Source: Desulforhopalus vacuolatus
Lineage (GTDB): Bacteria > Desulfobacterota > Desulfobulbia > Desulfobulbales > Desulfocapsaceae
Reading direction: 5' to 3'
Assembly (NCBI RefSeq): GCF_016918505.1
Contig: NZ_JAFFPZ010000013.1
Coordinates: 1-64,000, forward strand
DNA length: 64,000 nt
A program made the translations under genes and the position numbers. Numbering within the stretch: the first letter of the stretch is position 1; the number at the start of each line of letters is the position of its first letter. This document shows positions 1-7,641 of the stretch, one piece after another. The notes under the pieces were generated by a model. It did not search any database. It was not told the DNA's origin and was given only the letters and a program-made list of their open reading frames with translations.

Positions 1-114
1 CGTAATGAAGCAAGACAGCAGGCAGCAGAACAGGCAGCAGCTATGCAAATACACAAACGAAAATGCAGTCCACGACCACGAAAACGGTTAAAAAAGAAAC
101 ATGCAATTTTCTAA
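1..114 (+). CDS. 3' end of an upstream gene (partial, unrecognised)
   Basis: Frame 1 is open from the window edge to a TAA at 112-114 and gives 37 residues rich in Ala, Gln, Arg and Lys with a basic tail. A plus-strand intrinsic terminator follows about 55 bases later, which supports a plus-strand gene ending here. Frame 2 is also open until about position 91, so the reading frame is not certain. No family can be recognised from so short a tail. Confidence 0.35.
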   Translation, partial: RNEARQQAAEQAAAMQIHKRKCSPRPRKRLKKKHAIF

Positions 115-170
115 CCGGACACCACTGTTGGTCTCTAAGAGTTGGTACTTTGCAGTGATGTATTTTTTTG

Positions 171-205
171 CCGCCGTCAACATGTTGTTGACGGCGGTTT
201 TTTTT
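171..205 (+). terminator. intrinsic terminator
   Basis: An 11-bp GC-rich stem (CCGCCGTCAAC paired with GTTGACGGCGG) has a short loop and is followed by eight T residues at 198-205. The T run is on the plus strand only, so it ends the gene entering from the left. From 206 to 356 nothing is seen except the trailer of the minus-strand gene that follows. Confidence 0.9.
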
Positions 206-356
206 GTTTGGACGGCAGGGTGGATAACGCCAGTTTTTTATGCGAACGTCCTTCTGGCAGAGGACAGGGGACAATCGGCATCGCAGAAAATCACAGGTTC
301 CAATTGTTTTGCGGAAATGTCAGGAGTTGAAGTAAATGACAGTAAGGGGACGGACT

Positions 357-2159
357 TCACAGCGGCAGCCGATGTCCTCGGATTTTTCCAAATAGAAATC
401 CGATCAAAACGAATGCCGAAGTAAATGCCGCCAGCGACCAAATAACCAGCGCGCCGGTATTGATATTAAGGAATCGGAAAATCAGTCCCAGCAACAGCAG
501 CCAGGGAATTAAGATTGCTGAAATGGTATAAAACTTCGCTCGCCCAGGTTTGTCCTCGTTGTTCAAAAAGATGCTTTCATAGTCATAGCCAGTGTTTGGA
601 ATAAGCGGTGCGTCAGAGAGGTCATAGGCACCTTTGTAGATAATGTCGAACAAATCACCAATAACGCGGCGATTATCGAAGTAGGCCAGATGCGACGCGG
701 CGGGATCAGGAAAATGCAGGTTCGAGACATGGACGTTGTCGACCCGGTGTTTAAACTCCCTGCGATTGGCTGGGGAGTATAAGGCTCCGCTGATAATGTC
801 ACCTTCGTCCCAATAGTTGATCCAATGGATATAGGGTTTCCTGTTTCGTGAAAACGGGGCGTTTCCGATATCGCCCCGCAACTCTTCTACAACTCGCTTG
901 TATCGGTGACAACGGCTCTTGTAGCTCTCGAAGAAGTAATGGATCTTGTCGATTGGGCTCCCGAGCGTCACGAAATGTTTGATCTTGTCGAGTCGGATCG
1001 GTTTCGCGATGGGATCAGTGGGATTATGGGCTCGATTATTTCGTACCGCCTCCAGCAGCGTGTCATGCGCCACGGTTGTCCCAAGGCTGTGGCTGACAAT
1101 GACGGCTCGTCTGCAATCTGGATTCTTCAGGACGTGGGAAATCAGATCGACGCCACGTTCAATAACCCTCTTCCGGCGCTCGTGCCTGGCGTCTGTCTCT
1201 TCATAGGTCGCCCACGACTCGACGTCGCCCATATAGGTTTTGAGAAAACTCCCGACACCTGACAAACCACCCAGCGAGACGGCCAGTCCAAATGCTGTTG
1301 GCCAGGTCGGCTGAAGCTTGGAGGCCACGCTTTCCGGCAGCACGTTCAGAAACGGCAGGAGCACTTGCCATCCGGAAAGCTGTTGCAGCACGAGCAGGAT
1401 CAAGCCTGTGGCGATGCCAGCCAAAAGTAGCAGCAGCAACGCCAGCGTGATGAGCAGGAATGCGTTTTTGGCCTCACGAATACGGTACCTGGATCGCCAG
1501 AGTCTGGAAAGGGCGAGACATCGTTTCAACTTGTCCGGACGCTTTCCAAGCTCCCTTTTTTGAAACTCAAGGAAGTCGTCAAAGCTACCTCTGCGAAACA
1601 CACTGAGCGCTGGAGGTTTCTCAAATTTATTATAGAGTGAGACAAGTTCCTCAATATCATGTCGATTAACACCAGCTGCCCATTTTTCCGGATGCTCGAA
1701 AAGATCGACAAGAGTTGATCGACGCAGTCGCTGTCGTTCCCGCCAATTTGCCATAATTGTTTGCAGCGGCCGTCTGATCTGGCTAAAGAGCCACATTAAA
1801 ACTCGCCGTACCGAACTGTGTTGCGCCATTATTGGTGCCCAATACACCTCATAGAAGCGTACATTCGTTGCGTGCGACCAGTCGTGATCGCTGGCATACC
1901 GGTGAATGGCCCGTATATAGGTCTCTGTACGTTTCGAATCATTTAGTGAAAGCTCCAGCCGTGGGCGTATTTTCGTCAGGTAGCCTTTCGCTTCACCACG
2001 TTCCCTATAGGAATTGGACAGGTAGATGTCGATGGAGTCGACCAGTCGACTGACCTCTTCATGTCGCCGCTGATTCCCCATCCCGTGCACGTAGATGACA
2101 GCAACATGACCTTGCTTTTCAGTATCCATGGTTTCCGTTTGCATTGTTTGTGTCGACAT
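357..2159 (-). CDS. membrane-embedded alpha/beta-hydrolase-like protein
   Basis: This is a 600-residue protein of unknown substrate. Residues about 18-30 hold a strand followed by HGMGNQ, which resembles the oxyanion region of alpha/beta hydrolases. Around residue 358 is SHSLG, a nucleophile-elbow variant of GxSxG, and a late His (ASHLAYF, near 490) could complete a triad. Hydrophobic segments near 230-258 and 285-305 lie between the two hydrolase halves, and two more are at the C-terminus (about 545-595). A longer reading frame begins at 2207, but the ATG at 2159 is preceded by GGAG at good spacing, so I use that. It lies downstream of the lipoprotein deaminase gene on the same strand. The fold assignment is from motifs; lipase or esterase activity is inference. 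Confidence 0.75.
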   Translation of the reverse strand: MSTQTMQTETMDTEKQGHVAVIYVHGMGNQRRHEEVSRLVDSIDIYLSNSYRERGEAKGYLTKIRPRLELSLNDSKRTETYIRAIHRYASDHDWSHATNVRFYEVYWAPIMAQHSSVRRVLMWLFSQIRRPLQTIMANWRERQRLRRSTLVDLFEHPEKWAAGVNRHDIEELVSLYNKFEKPPALSVFRRGSFDDFLEFQKRELGKRPDKLKRCLALSRLWRSRYRIREAKNAFLLITLALLLLLLAGIATGLILLVLQQLSGWQVLLPFLNVLPESVASKLQPTWPTAFGLAVSLGGLSGVGSFLKTYMGDVESWATYEETDARHERRKRVIERGVDLISHVLKNPDCRRAVIVSHSLGTTVAHDTLLEAVRNNRAHNPTDPIAKPIRLDKIKHFVTLGSPIDKIHYFFESYKSRCHRYKRVVEELRGDIGNAPFSRNRKPYIHWINYWDEGDIISGALYSPANRREFKHRVDNVHVSNLHFPDPAASHLAYFDNRRVIGDLFDIIYKGAYDLSDAPLIPNTGYDYESIFLNNEDKPGRAKFYTISAILIPWLLLLGLIFRFLNINTGALVIWSLAAFTSAFVLIGFLFGKIRGHRLPL

Positions 2160-2251
2160 TTTATCTCCAAACTTCCAAGCCAGCGACGTCCGGTCGGGAA
2201 TCGTCAAAAATCGCCTGACTCAACTCCGAAGGATTATCGTCGGGTAGCGAC

Positions 2252-2289
2252 AGAATCGCGGTGTTCGACGAAGTCAACACCGCGATTCT
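2252..2289. repeat. perfect 14-bp inverted repeat between two minus-strand genes
   Basis: The arms AGAATCGCGGTGTT and AACACCGCGATTCT are perfectly complementary around a 10-base spacer. It lies downstream of the deaminase gene and upstream of the hydrolase gene. There is no T run on either side, so it is not a classical intrinsic terminator; it could be an operator, an RNA-stability hairpin or an attenuator. Confidence 0.75.
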
Positions 2290-2420
2290 TACTGACGCAG
2301 TTGGCAAGACGTCTTGCTCACCGGCGATTGTGTATGTATCCTGGGAGAGATCTTTATCGAGGCGTACTCCGCGAGCAAAATATTCTGCTGTGCGAAAATG
2401 GCAACGTTACCTTCACATTG

Positions 2421-3293
2421 CTATTGCTCGGGGCAGAGTTTTGTATAGCTGCTGGTCACCTTTGTATTGTAGAAGGCAATGGCCTTTTCCTTGACTTCCT
2501 GGTTTTCAGGATATTTGACCTGGTATTTTTCCAGTGTATTCAATGCACTGCTGAAGACAAGGGCCGCTTCCGCAGTGGTGAGGAAAACGGTGATATGGGC
2601 ATCCTGATGTTGTGACACGTAAACTTTATAATAATAATCTAACACATAACGACCCGACAAATGGGAGCCATTCGAGATCACATGGCGCGGGTATGGAGGA
2701 TATCCGCCAGGAAGGCTTGTTGAGTCAAATTCCAGCCGTTCAATGGCATCGCCAAAAGATGGATCTTTCTGACCATAGACGGTACGCGGCATACTGGTCA
2801 GGAACATCATCCCAGAGCACATGGCGCAAGGCTCCAGGGTGGTGTAAATCGTATATCCTTTCAAGTCATTTGGGCCATGAGTCGCCAGGTAACAGTCCAT
2901 CAGCCGGACTTCGCCATGCTGGGTCATGTTTTTCGTGACATTGACGGAATTGCGTGCCCAGTAAACGACTTCATTATTCTCGTCGACCAGCACGGAACCG
3001 ATGTTATAGCCTCGATTATTCGCCATATCAGAATTTTGCCAGTTCTTATAGACAACTGCATAGGCAAGCAACATGAAGATATTGTCGCGTTCCGCCGCCG
3101 CATCAATTTGAACCATGGCGACTTGCTTTTCGGCATATGCATTTGCCTCATTCAATAGTTTTTCGTCTACGACGATATTCTGATTGGTGGTCGCGGCTTG
3201 TCTGGTCAAATCCTTTGTCGCGCATCCCGATACCATTATAGCGATGAGAACAAACAATGAGATTGTCAGTTGTTTTATTTTGCCGGTCATCAT
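2421..3293 (-). CDS. lipoprotein with cytidine/tRNA-adenosine deaminase-like domain
   Basis: This 290-residue protein begins with a lipoprotein signal (hydrophobic stretch, then VSGC with the lipid-accepting Cys at about 24). The rest carries a zinc nucleoside-deaminase signature: HGE at about 126-128 and PCAMC at about 155-159, as in TadA/CDA-fold enzymes that bind zinc through one His and two Cys and use the Glu for catalysis. A strong ribosome site (GGAGGAGGAG) precedes two tandem ATG codons at 3293 and 3290. A deaminase exported as a lipoprotein is unusual, because the normal substrates are cytoplasmic. The substrate is unknown; free nucleosides or bases in the periplasm, or a toxin-like role, are possible. 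There is no obvious immunity partner next to it. Confidence 0.8.
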   Translation of the reverse strand: MMTGKIKQLTISLFVLIAIMVSGCATKDLTRQAATTNQNIVVDEKLLNEANAYAEKQVAMVQIDAAAERDNIFMLLAYAVVYKNWQNSDMANNRGYNIGSVLVDENNEVVYWARNSVNVTKNMTQHGEVRLMDCYLATHGPNDLKGYTIYTTLEPCAMCSGMMFLTSMPRTVYGQKDPSFGDAIERLEFDSTSLPGGYPPYPRHVISNGSHLSGRYVLDYYYKVYVSQHQDAHITVFLTTAEAALVFSSALNTLEKYQVKYPENQEVKEKAIAFYNTKVTSSYTKLCPEQ

Positions 3294-4036
3294 ATCTCCT
3301 CCTCCTGAATTTTTGTTAACCTGTTGTTACGATATCTTGCCCGAAAAGGGCCGCATAATCGCCGCGCCGTCCTTGCTGGCGCGGAGTGCGAAATCATCAG
3401 AGATGACATAACAAATAATCTTCTTTTCATTACACTATCTCCTTTTTGCAAACGCTAATAAATGATTAATTTCAGGTCTAAAATTAGCATAACCGGGCGT
3501 GAAAAAGACGAGCACCGCGCAGCTTTTACGTTCTGAATTTATGTGCTTTTCAGACTATTTATGTCACCGCTCTCCTGTGTTTCCCATATATCAACCATTC
3601 CTTCGATCTCTTTTTATATATGTCCTGACCATCATGTTTATAAATATTGTATAAGACAAATTAAAGTTGGGTTTAAATGCTACTTGAATAATTCAAAAAC
3701 CTTAAAAATAGAAAGTATTCATCTGGTAGTAAAAAAATACATAACTGCTCTAAACAGCAACATTATTGGCATAATATTCAGTGTTGATAAACTCAATGAT
3801 ACCCTCTGTAATCATAACCTTTCTGGGCACCCCAAAAACTTTTCTTTGATACCAGTAATAGTCAATTTCGGGAAAATGAATGATTGAAATGCACGTACCC
3901 CTCTGCGATGCTCCCGCCAAACATGTAATACGCTATGCTATCAGGTAAATATATTGTGTTATTCAATGCAAGTGGTTAGTGTTATACTTCCGGGTAACAC
4001 TGCAATAAATAGTGTTACAGGTATGTATAATTTAAA
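3294..4036. other. AT-rich intergenic stretch without a supported gene
   Basis: This 743-base region separates the deaminase gene from the first insertion sequence. Open frames here are short, lack ribosome sites and have no recognisable similarity. Near its right end is an 8-bp inverted repeat, GTAACACT at 3994-4001 and AGTGTTAC at 4011-4018. A related half-site, GTGTTATAC, lies just upstream at about 3978. The promoter of the deaminase gene presumably lies at the left edge. Confidence 0.5.
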
Positions 4037-4059
4037 GGCTCATGTTGTGTTTCAGGGTC

Positions 4060-4623
4060 TTATCTAACCAGCACTTCAACCAGCGAGTGAAGCAAGGTTT
4101 TCCCGCGCTTGCCAACATTATGAACAAACTCGAAAAAACCAGGGTAGAAAGGGAGCTTCTCTTGTGAGATACCCCGGTGTGGGCGCAGCCAGCTTCGCAG
4201 CAGGGACCAGAAGCCTTCCATTGTATTTACATGGACTTCATGGAAACCATCTCCATCCTCGTCCCTGGCATATTCACCAGCTCCATGGTTCACGCTTTTA
4301 TGGCTGTAACCCCATTCCTCCAGCCGGAAATAAATACTGTACTCATCGGTGTAAACCAAAGTTCCAGGCAACACAGTGGATTTTATCAATGGCTTGATGG
4401 TTACCTGGCGGACATTGGCAAGCATCTGAATCACGACTTGCCCAGTTCGTTGGATCATACCGAAAATGGGTGGTTTTTCTTTTTCGAATGTACTGCGGCC
4501 ACGAGCACCCTTTAGGCGATTGCGGCGACCTTTACGCCCCTTCTTACTCACGGTTTCAGGATTCCCTTTGTGCCCCGCCACAATATAGACCTCATCGAAC
4601 TCTACTTCACCTTCAAGGGTCAC
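4060..4623 (-). CDS. IS1595-family transposase, C-terminal (DDE) part
   Basis: These 187 residues contain an ISXO2-like transposase domain: FDEVYIVAGHKG with the first catalytic Asp, VYTDEYSIY with the second, and a C-terminal half containing NTMEGFWSLLR. The frame begins at a GTG overlapping the stop of the N-terminal frame (GTGA). Read one base back, the protein continues seamlessly from the upstream frame, so this is one transposase split by a frame change rather than two proteins. Eight A residues lie just before the junction on the coding strand. Either a programmed -1 frameshift or an inactivating single-base change explains this. Confidence 0.85.
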   Translation of the reverse strand: MTLEGEVEFDEVYIVAGHKGNPETVSKKGRKGRRNRLKGARGRSTFEKEKPPIFGMIQRTGQVVIQMLANVRQVTIKPLIKSTVLPGTLVYTDEYSIYFRLEEWGYSHKSVNHGAGEYARDEDGDGFHEVHVNTMEGFWSLLRSWLRPHRGISQEKLPFYPGFFEFVHNVGKRGKTLLHSLVEVLVR

Positions 4624-4991
4624 TTGAGGCTTTTTTTTATCACGCCCTCACGAAGCTGAGTGGTCATCTTTTGAACATCGCTACGATCTAACTCCAGTTC
4701 GGCCGAGATCTGTTTGTTAGAGAGGTTTAAACCCATGAAATAGAGGCACAATATCAAGACGTTAAGGGGTTGATGATGCCCGACAAAGAGAGTGCCGGTC
4801 AGATCGTCAAAGCGTTTACCACATTCTTTACACTCATAGCGTTGTCTGGCAGGTTCCTTGTCGTCATAACCTCTTTTGATAACTTTCTTCGAAGTACAAA
4901 ACGGACACTCGCGGCCTTCAGGCCAGCGTAACTCACGCACAGTGGCGTAACATTGGACATCATCCATCAGGGTCTGTATGTGTACCAGCAT
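4620..4991 (-). CDS. IS1595-family transposase, N-terminal zinc-ribbon part
   Basis: These 123 residues carry the zinc-ribbon typical of IS1595 transposases (CPFC and, later, CKECG), followed by a helix-turn-helix-like stretch (LSNKQISAELELDRSDVQ). The frame ends in TGA at 4622-4620, shortly after the codons ATA AAA AAA AGC. This contains A_AAA_AAA, a classical -1 slippery heptamer. Slippage there would fuse this part to the DDE part, giving about 310 residues, the normal family length. Confidence 0.85.
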   Translation of the reverse strand: MLVHIQTLMDDVQCYATVRELRWPEGRECPFCTSKKVIKRGYDDKEPARQRYECKECGKRFDDLTGTLFVGHHQPLNVLILCLYFMGLNLSNKQISAELELDRSDVQKMTTQLREGVIKKSLK

Positions 4992-5190
4992 AGTGCTGGC
5001 CTCTTTTCAGTAGTTGGTAAAAGGAAAGCGTGATTTTACCAAATCACGACCCCGAAACGCAACATGAGCCAACTTCAGTTAACTAAAATAATTACCTTTT
5101 TTAAACACGTTCAATCCTTGTAAACATTGACAGAATCGGTTATTTTCATCAATTTTATGCACAAAACTGCTACAGATAGGCGTTGATTAA

Positions 5191-5976
5191 TATGGCTCTC
5201 AACAAAAATCAGCTGAATGATTGTTTTTTCATGAAAGTACAGCATGTTATTTAAATAAAGGATGCTTTTTCATGAGAATGCCACAGATCTCTTTAATGGA
5301 ATGGCAGAAACGGTTTGGGACAGAGTCAAATTGCACAAATATTTTGGAAAAAGTCCGCTGGCCACAAAAATACCATTGGTCAAATGGTTTTGGGCAATCT
5401 CTCTGACAGTCTCCGGCAAAGGTGGAATTTCTGTTTTAAGAATTTTAAAAAATATCGGAGTTTCATGAACTTGTACCCGTAATATACTGAAGAAAATTCG
5501 CACAGCCATGTCTCATCAAGATAGCATTTACCGACTTGAAAATTTTATAGAATTTGATAGTACCTGTGTTCGCGGGAAAAGAGCTGGTTTTGTTGCCATG
5601 CAAGCTGTTGACACGTTTTCGGCAGCAACAGTTCGGCCCTTTCTTTCCCGTTATTTAAAACATGGTCAGCATGTTCGGACCGATGCCTTGCAGCCTTGAA
5701 TTACGTAAGCAAGGATTATACTCACGATAAAAAAGTTACACCGCTCGATATGGCGGCTTAATGGCTGCCGCTTGTTCATATTATGATTGGAAACATGAAA
5801 ACGTTGCTTAAAGGTACTTTTCATGGAGTTTCATCCAGATATCTCCAAGAGTATCTCGATGAATTTTACTCTCGTTTTAACCGGAGATTCTGGGATCCGA
5901 AATTACTTCTCAGACTGCTTAAGGCCTGCTTAACTCATGTTCCTGTCCAAATAACTGAATTTCATTGAGAGCCATA
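5191..5976 (+). mobile_element. decayed IS1595-family element with intact ends and 8-bp target duplication
   Basis: Terminal inverted repeats start TATGGCTCTCAA at both ends and continue imperfectly for about 24 bp. They are flanked by identical octamers TTGATTAA at 5183-5190 and 5977-5984. An 8-bp duplication is what IS1595-family elements make. The 786-bp length is short for the family, and the transposase is broken, so it is an immobile relic unless helped in trans. The restored target reads GGCG-TTGATTAA-TCGCC, a small palindrome. Confidence 0.9.
5272..5968 (+). pseudogene. IS1595-family transposase pseudogene
   Basis: The reading frame changes several times. The first piece (from the ATG at 5272) has the family N-terminus ISLMEWQKRFGTE and KVRWP, but the zinc-ribbon cysteines are missing. 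The next piece, in another frame, has WFWAISLTVSGKGGIS. Pieces from about 5508 carry IYRLENFIEFDSTCVRGKR, containing the first catalytic Asp region, and TFHGVSSRYLQEYLDEF close to the C-terminus with its catalytic Glu region. Roughly a quarter of the usual coding length is missing and several indels are present. It is clearly non-functional. Confidence 0.85.
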
Positions 5977-6052
5977 TTGATTAATCGCCAAGGCTCTTTT
6001 ATTATGAATAATTGTGTTTACAAATTAGGCACACCAACTCACATCACAAATT

Positions 6053-7630
6053 ATGACTCAGAAAAAAGCTCTGATTATCGGCGCTGGCCCAGCTGGTCTC
6101 ACAGCCGCATATGAACTTCTCAAAAATACCGACATCAAGCCCATAATTTTTGAAATGTCCTCTGACATTGGAGGGCTATCGAAGACTGTGAACTATAAAG
6201 GAAATAGAATTGATATTGGGGGGCACAGATTTTTTTCTAAATCCAGACGAGTAATGGACTGGTGGCAAAACATTATGCCGCTCCAGGGAAAACCTGCTAT
6301 CGATGATGTAATTTTAAAAAGGGAAATTCCAATCCCCGTTGAAAATAGTGAAAATGATCCCGAAACAAACGACAGAGTTCTGCTCATCAGAAGTCGGTTA
6401 TCGCGCATTTTCTTTTTGCGCTCGTTTTTCGATTATCCAATTTCTTTAAAATTTGATACCTTTAAAAATCTTGGAATTGTACGCATAGCGAAAATTGGGT
6501 TTTCATATATCTGGATCAATATTAAGCCAATAAAGAATGAAGAAAGCCTTGAAGATTTTTTGATAAATCGCTTTGGCACTGAACTCTATAAGACTTTTTT
6601 CAAGGATTATACTGAAAAGGTCTGGGGAGTGCCCTGTGAAGAAATTCCTGCCGACTGGGGAGCCCAAAGAATTAAAGGCCTTTCTATCACCAAAACTCTC
6701 ATACACGCCTTTAAAACTATTCTATCAAGCGACAAATCCATCGATCAAAAAAATACAGAAACATCACTTATTGAACAGTTTCTTTACCCCAAACTTGGCC
6801 CGGGACAACTCTGGGAAGAAGTTGCCAGACTTGTCAAAGAAAAAGGTGGTGAAATTCACATGCAACATGAAGCTGTGGGGATTGGAGTGGACTCTGACTC
6901 AGCCGAAACCCTCACAATTCTGAATAATATCAATGGAGAAGAAACAACTTATAAATGTGATTACCTCTTCTCCACTATGCCCATAAAAGATCTCATTAAG
7001 AGAATGACCCCGTCCCAAACTCCTGACAAAGTTAAAGAAATTGCCAAGGGACTTGTTTACAGAGACTTTATCACAGTAGGTTTACTGCTGAAAAAACTCC
7101 AGATTACCAATAATACTAAAAATAAAACACTAAACAATATCGTACCTGATAACTGGATCTACATTCAAGAAAGCGATGTTAAAATAGGCCGTCTCCAGAT
7201 TTTCAATAACTGGAGTCCGTACATGGTGGCTGACAAAGACCATATATGGATTGGTCTTGAGTATTTTTGTCAGGAAGGTGACAACCTCTGGTCTAAAACA
7301 GATCCTGAATTTATTGAGTTTGCCATCGAAGAGCTTGAAAAAATCGACATTATTTCTAAAGAAGATGTAATCGATTCTACAATTCTGAGAGTCCCTAAGA
7401 CATATCCTGCATATTTTGGTACCTACGATCAGTTTGATGAACTCTGTGCCTACACAGATTCTCTCAAGAATCTTTTCATGATTGGAAGAAACGGAATGCA
7501 CAGATATAACAACGCAGACCATTCCATGTTAACGGCAATGGTTGCAGTTGAGAATATCCAACAAGGTCTCACAACGAAAAGAAATATCTGGGAAGTTAAT
7601 ACAGAGCAAGAATATCACGAATCTAAATAG
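6053..7630 (+). CDS. FAD-dependent amine-oxidase-like oxidoreductase
   Basis: A 525-residue protein with an N-terminal Rossmann FAD-binding motif ([14 protein letters not shown], about residues 10-23) and the family motif [10 protein letters not shown] near 60. It belongs to the broad protoporphyrinogen-oxidase/amine-oxidase superfamily (COG1232-like). The late segment with [15 protein letters not shown] resembles the C-terminal FAD contact of these enzymes and of UDP-galactopyranose mutases. Such proteins are common in surface-polysaccharide loci. The next gene, 11 bases downstream, encodes a GT-C-like membrane protein, so a role in making or modifying a lipid-linked sugar is a reasonable inference. 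The substrate is unknown. Base composition is AT-rich compared with the core genes, suggesting acquisition. Confidence 0.7.
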   Translation: MTQKKALIIGAGPAGLTAAYELLKNTDIKPIIFEMSSDIGGLSKTVNYKGNRIDIGGHRFFSKSRRVMDWWQNIMPLQGKPAIDDVILKREIPIPVENSENDPETNDRVLLIRSRLSRIFFLRSFFDYPISLKFDTFKNLGIVRIAKIGFSYIWINIKPIKNEESLEDFLINRFGTELYKTFFKDYTEKVWGVPCEEIPADWGAQRIKGLSITKTLIHAFKTILSSDKSIDQKNTETSLIEQFLYPKLGPGQLWEEVARLVKEKGGEIHMQHEAVGIGVDSDSAETLTILNNINGEETTYKCDYLFSTMPIKDLIKRMTPSQTPDKVKEIAKGLVYRDFITVGLLLKKLQITNNTKNKTLNNIVPDNWIYIQESDVKIGRLQIFNNWSPYMVADKDHIWIGLEYFCQEGDNLWSKTDPEFIEFAIEELEKIDIISKEDVIDSTILRVPKTYPAYFGTYDQFDELCAYTDSLKNLFMIGRNGMHRYNNADHSMLTAMVAVENIQQGLTTKRNIWEVNTEQEYHESK

Positions 7631-7641
7631 CATCGACTACT

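Larger units (their letters stand above)
4037..5070 (-). mobile_element. IS1595-family insertion sequence
   Basis: The element is 1034 bp, bounded by 23-bp terminal inverted repeats at 4037-4059 and 5048-5070 (GGCTCATGTTG at the tips, 21 of 23 positions matching). It carries a zinc-ribbon and DDE-type transposase in two overlapping frames on the minus strand. The transposase stop codon is directly next to the left repeat. The flanking octamers (AATTTAAA and AACTTCAG) match at only 5 of 8 positions, so no clean target duplication remains. A second, decayed IS1595-family element lies 120 bp to the right. Confidence 0.85.

Noticed and set aside
3543-3887. A 114-residue plus-strand open frame in the 3.3-4.0 kb gap
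   Set aside because: No ribosome site, no recognisable motif, and AT-rich sequence between a gene and an insertion sequence.
4029-5078. An 8-bp target duplication for the first IS1595 element
   Set aside because: The flanking octamers AATTTAAA and AACTTCAG match at only 5 of 8 positions, which is not convincing.
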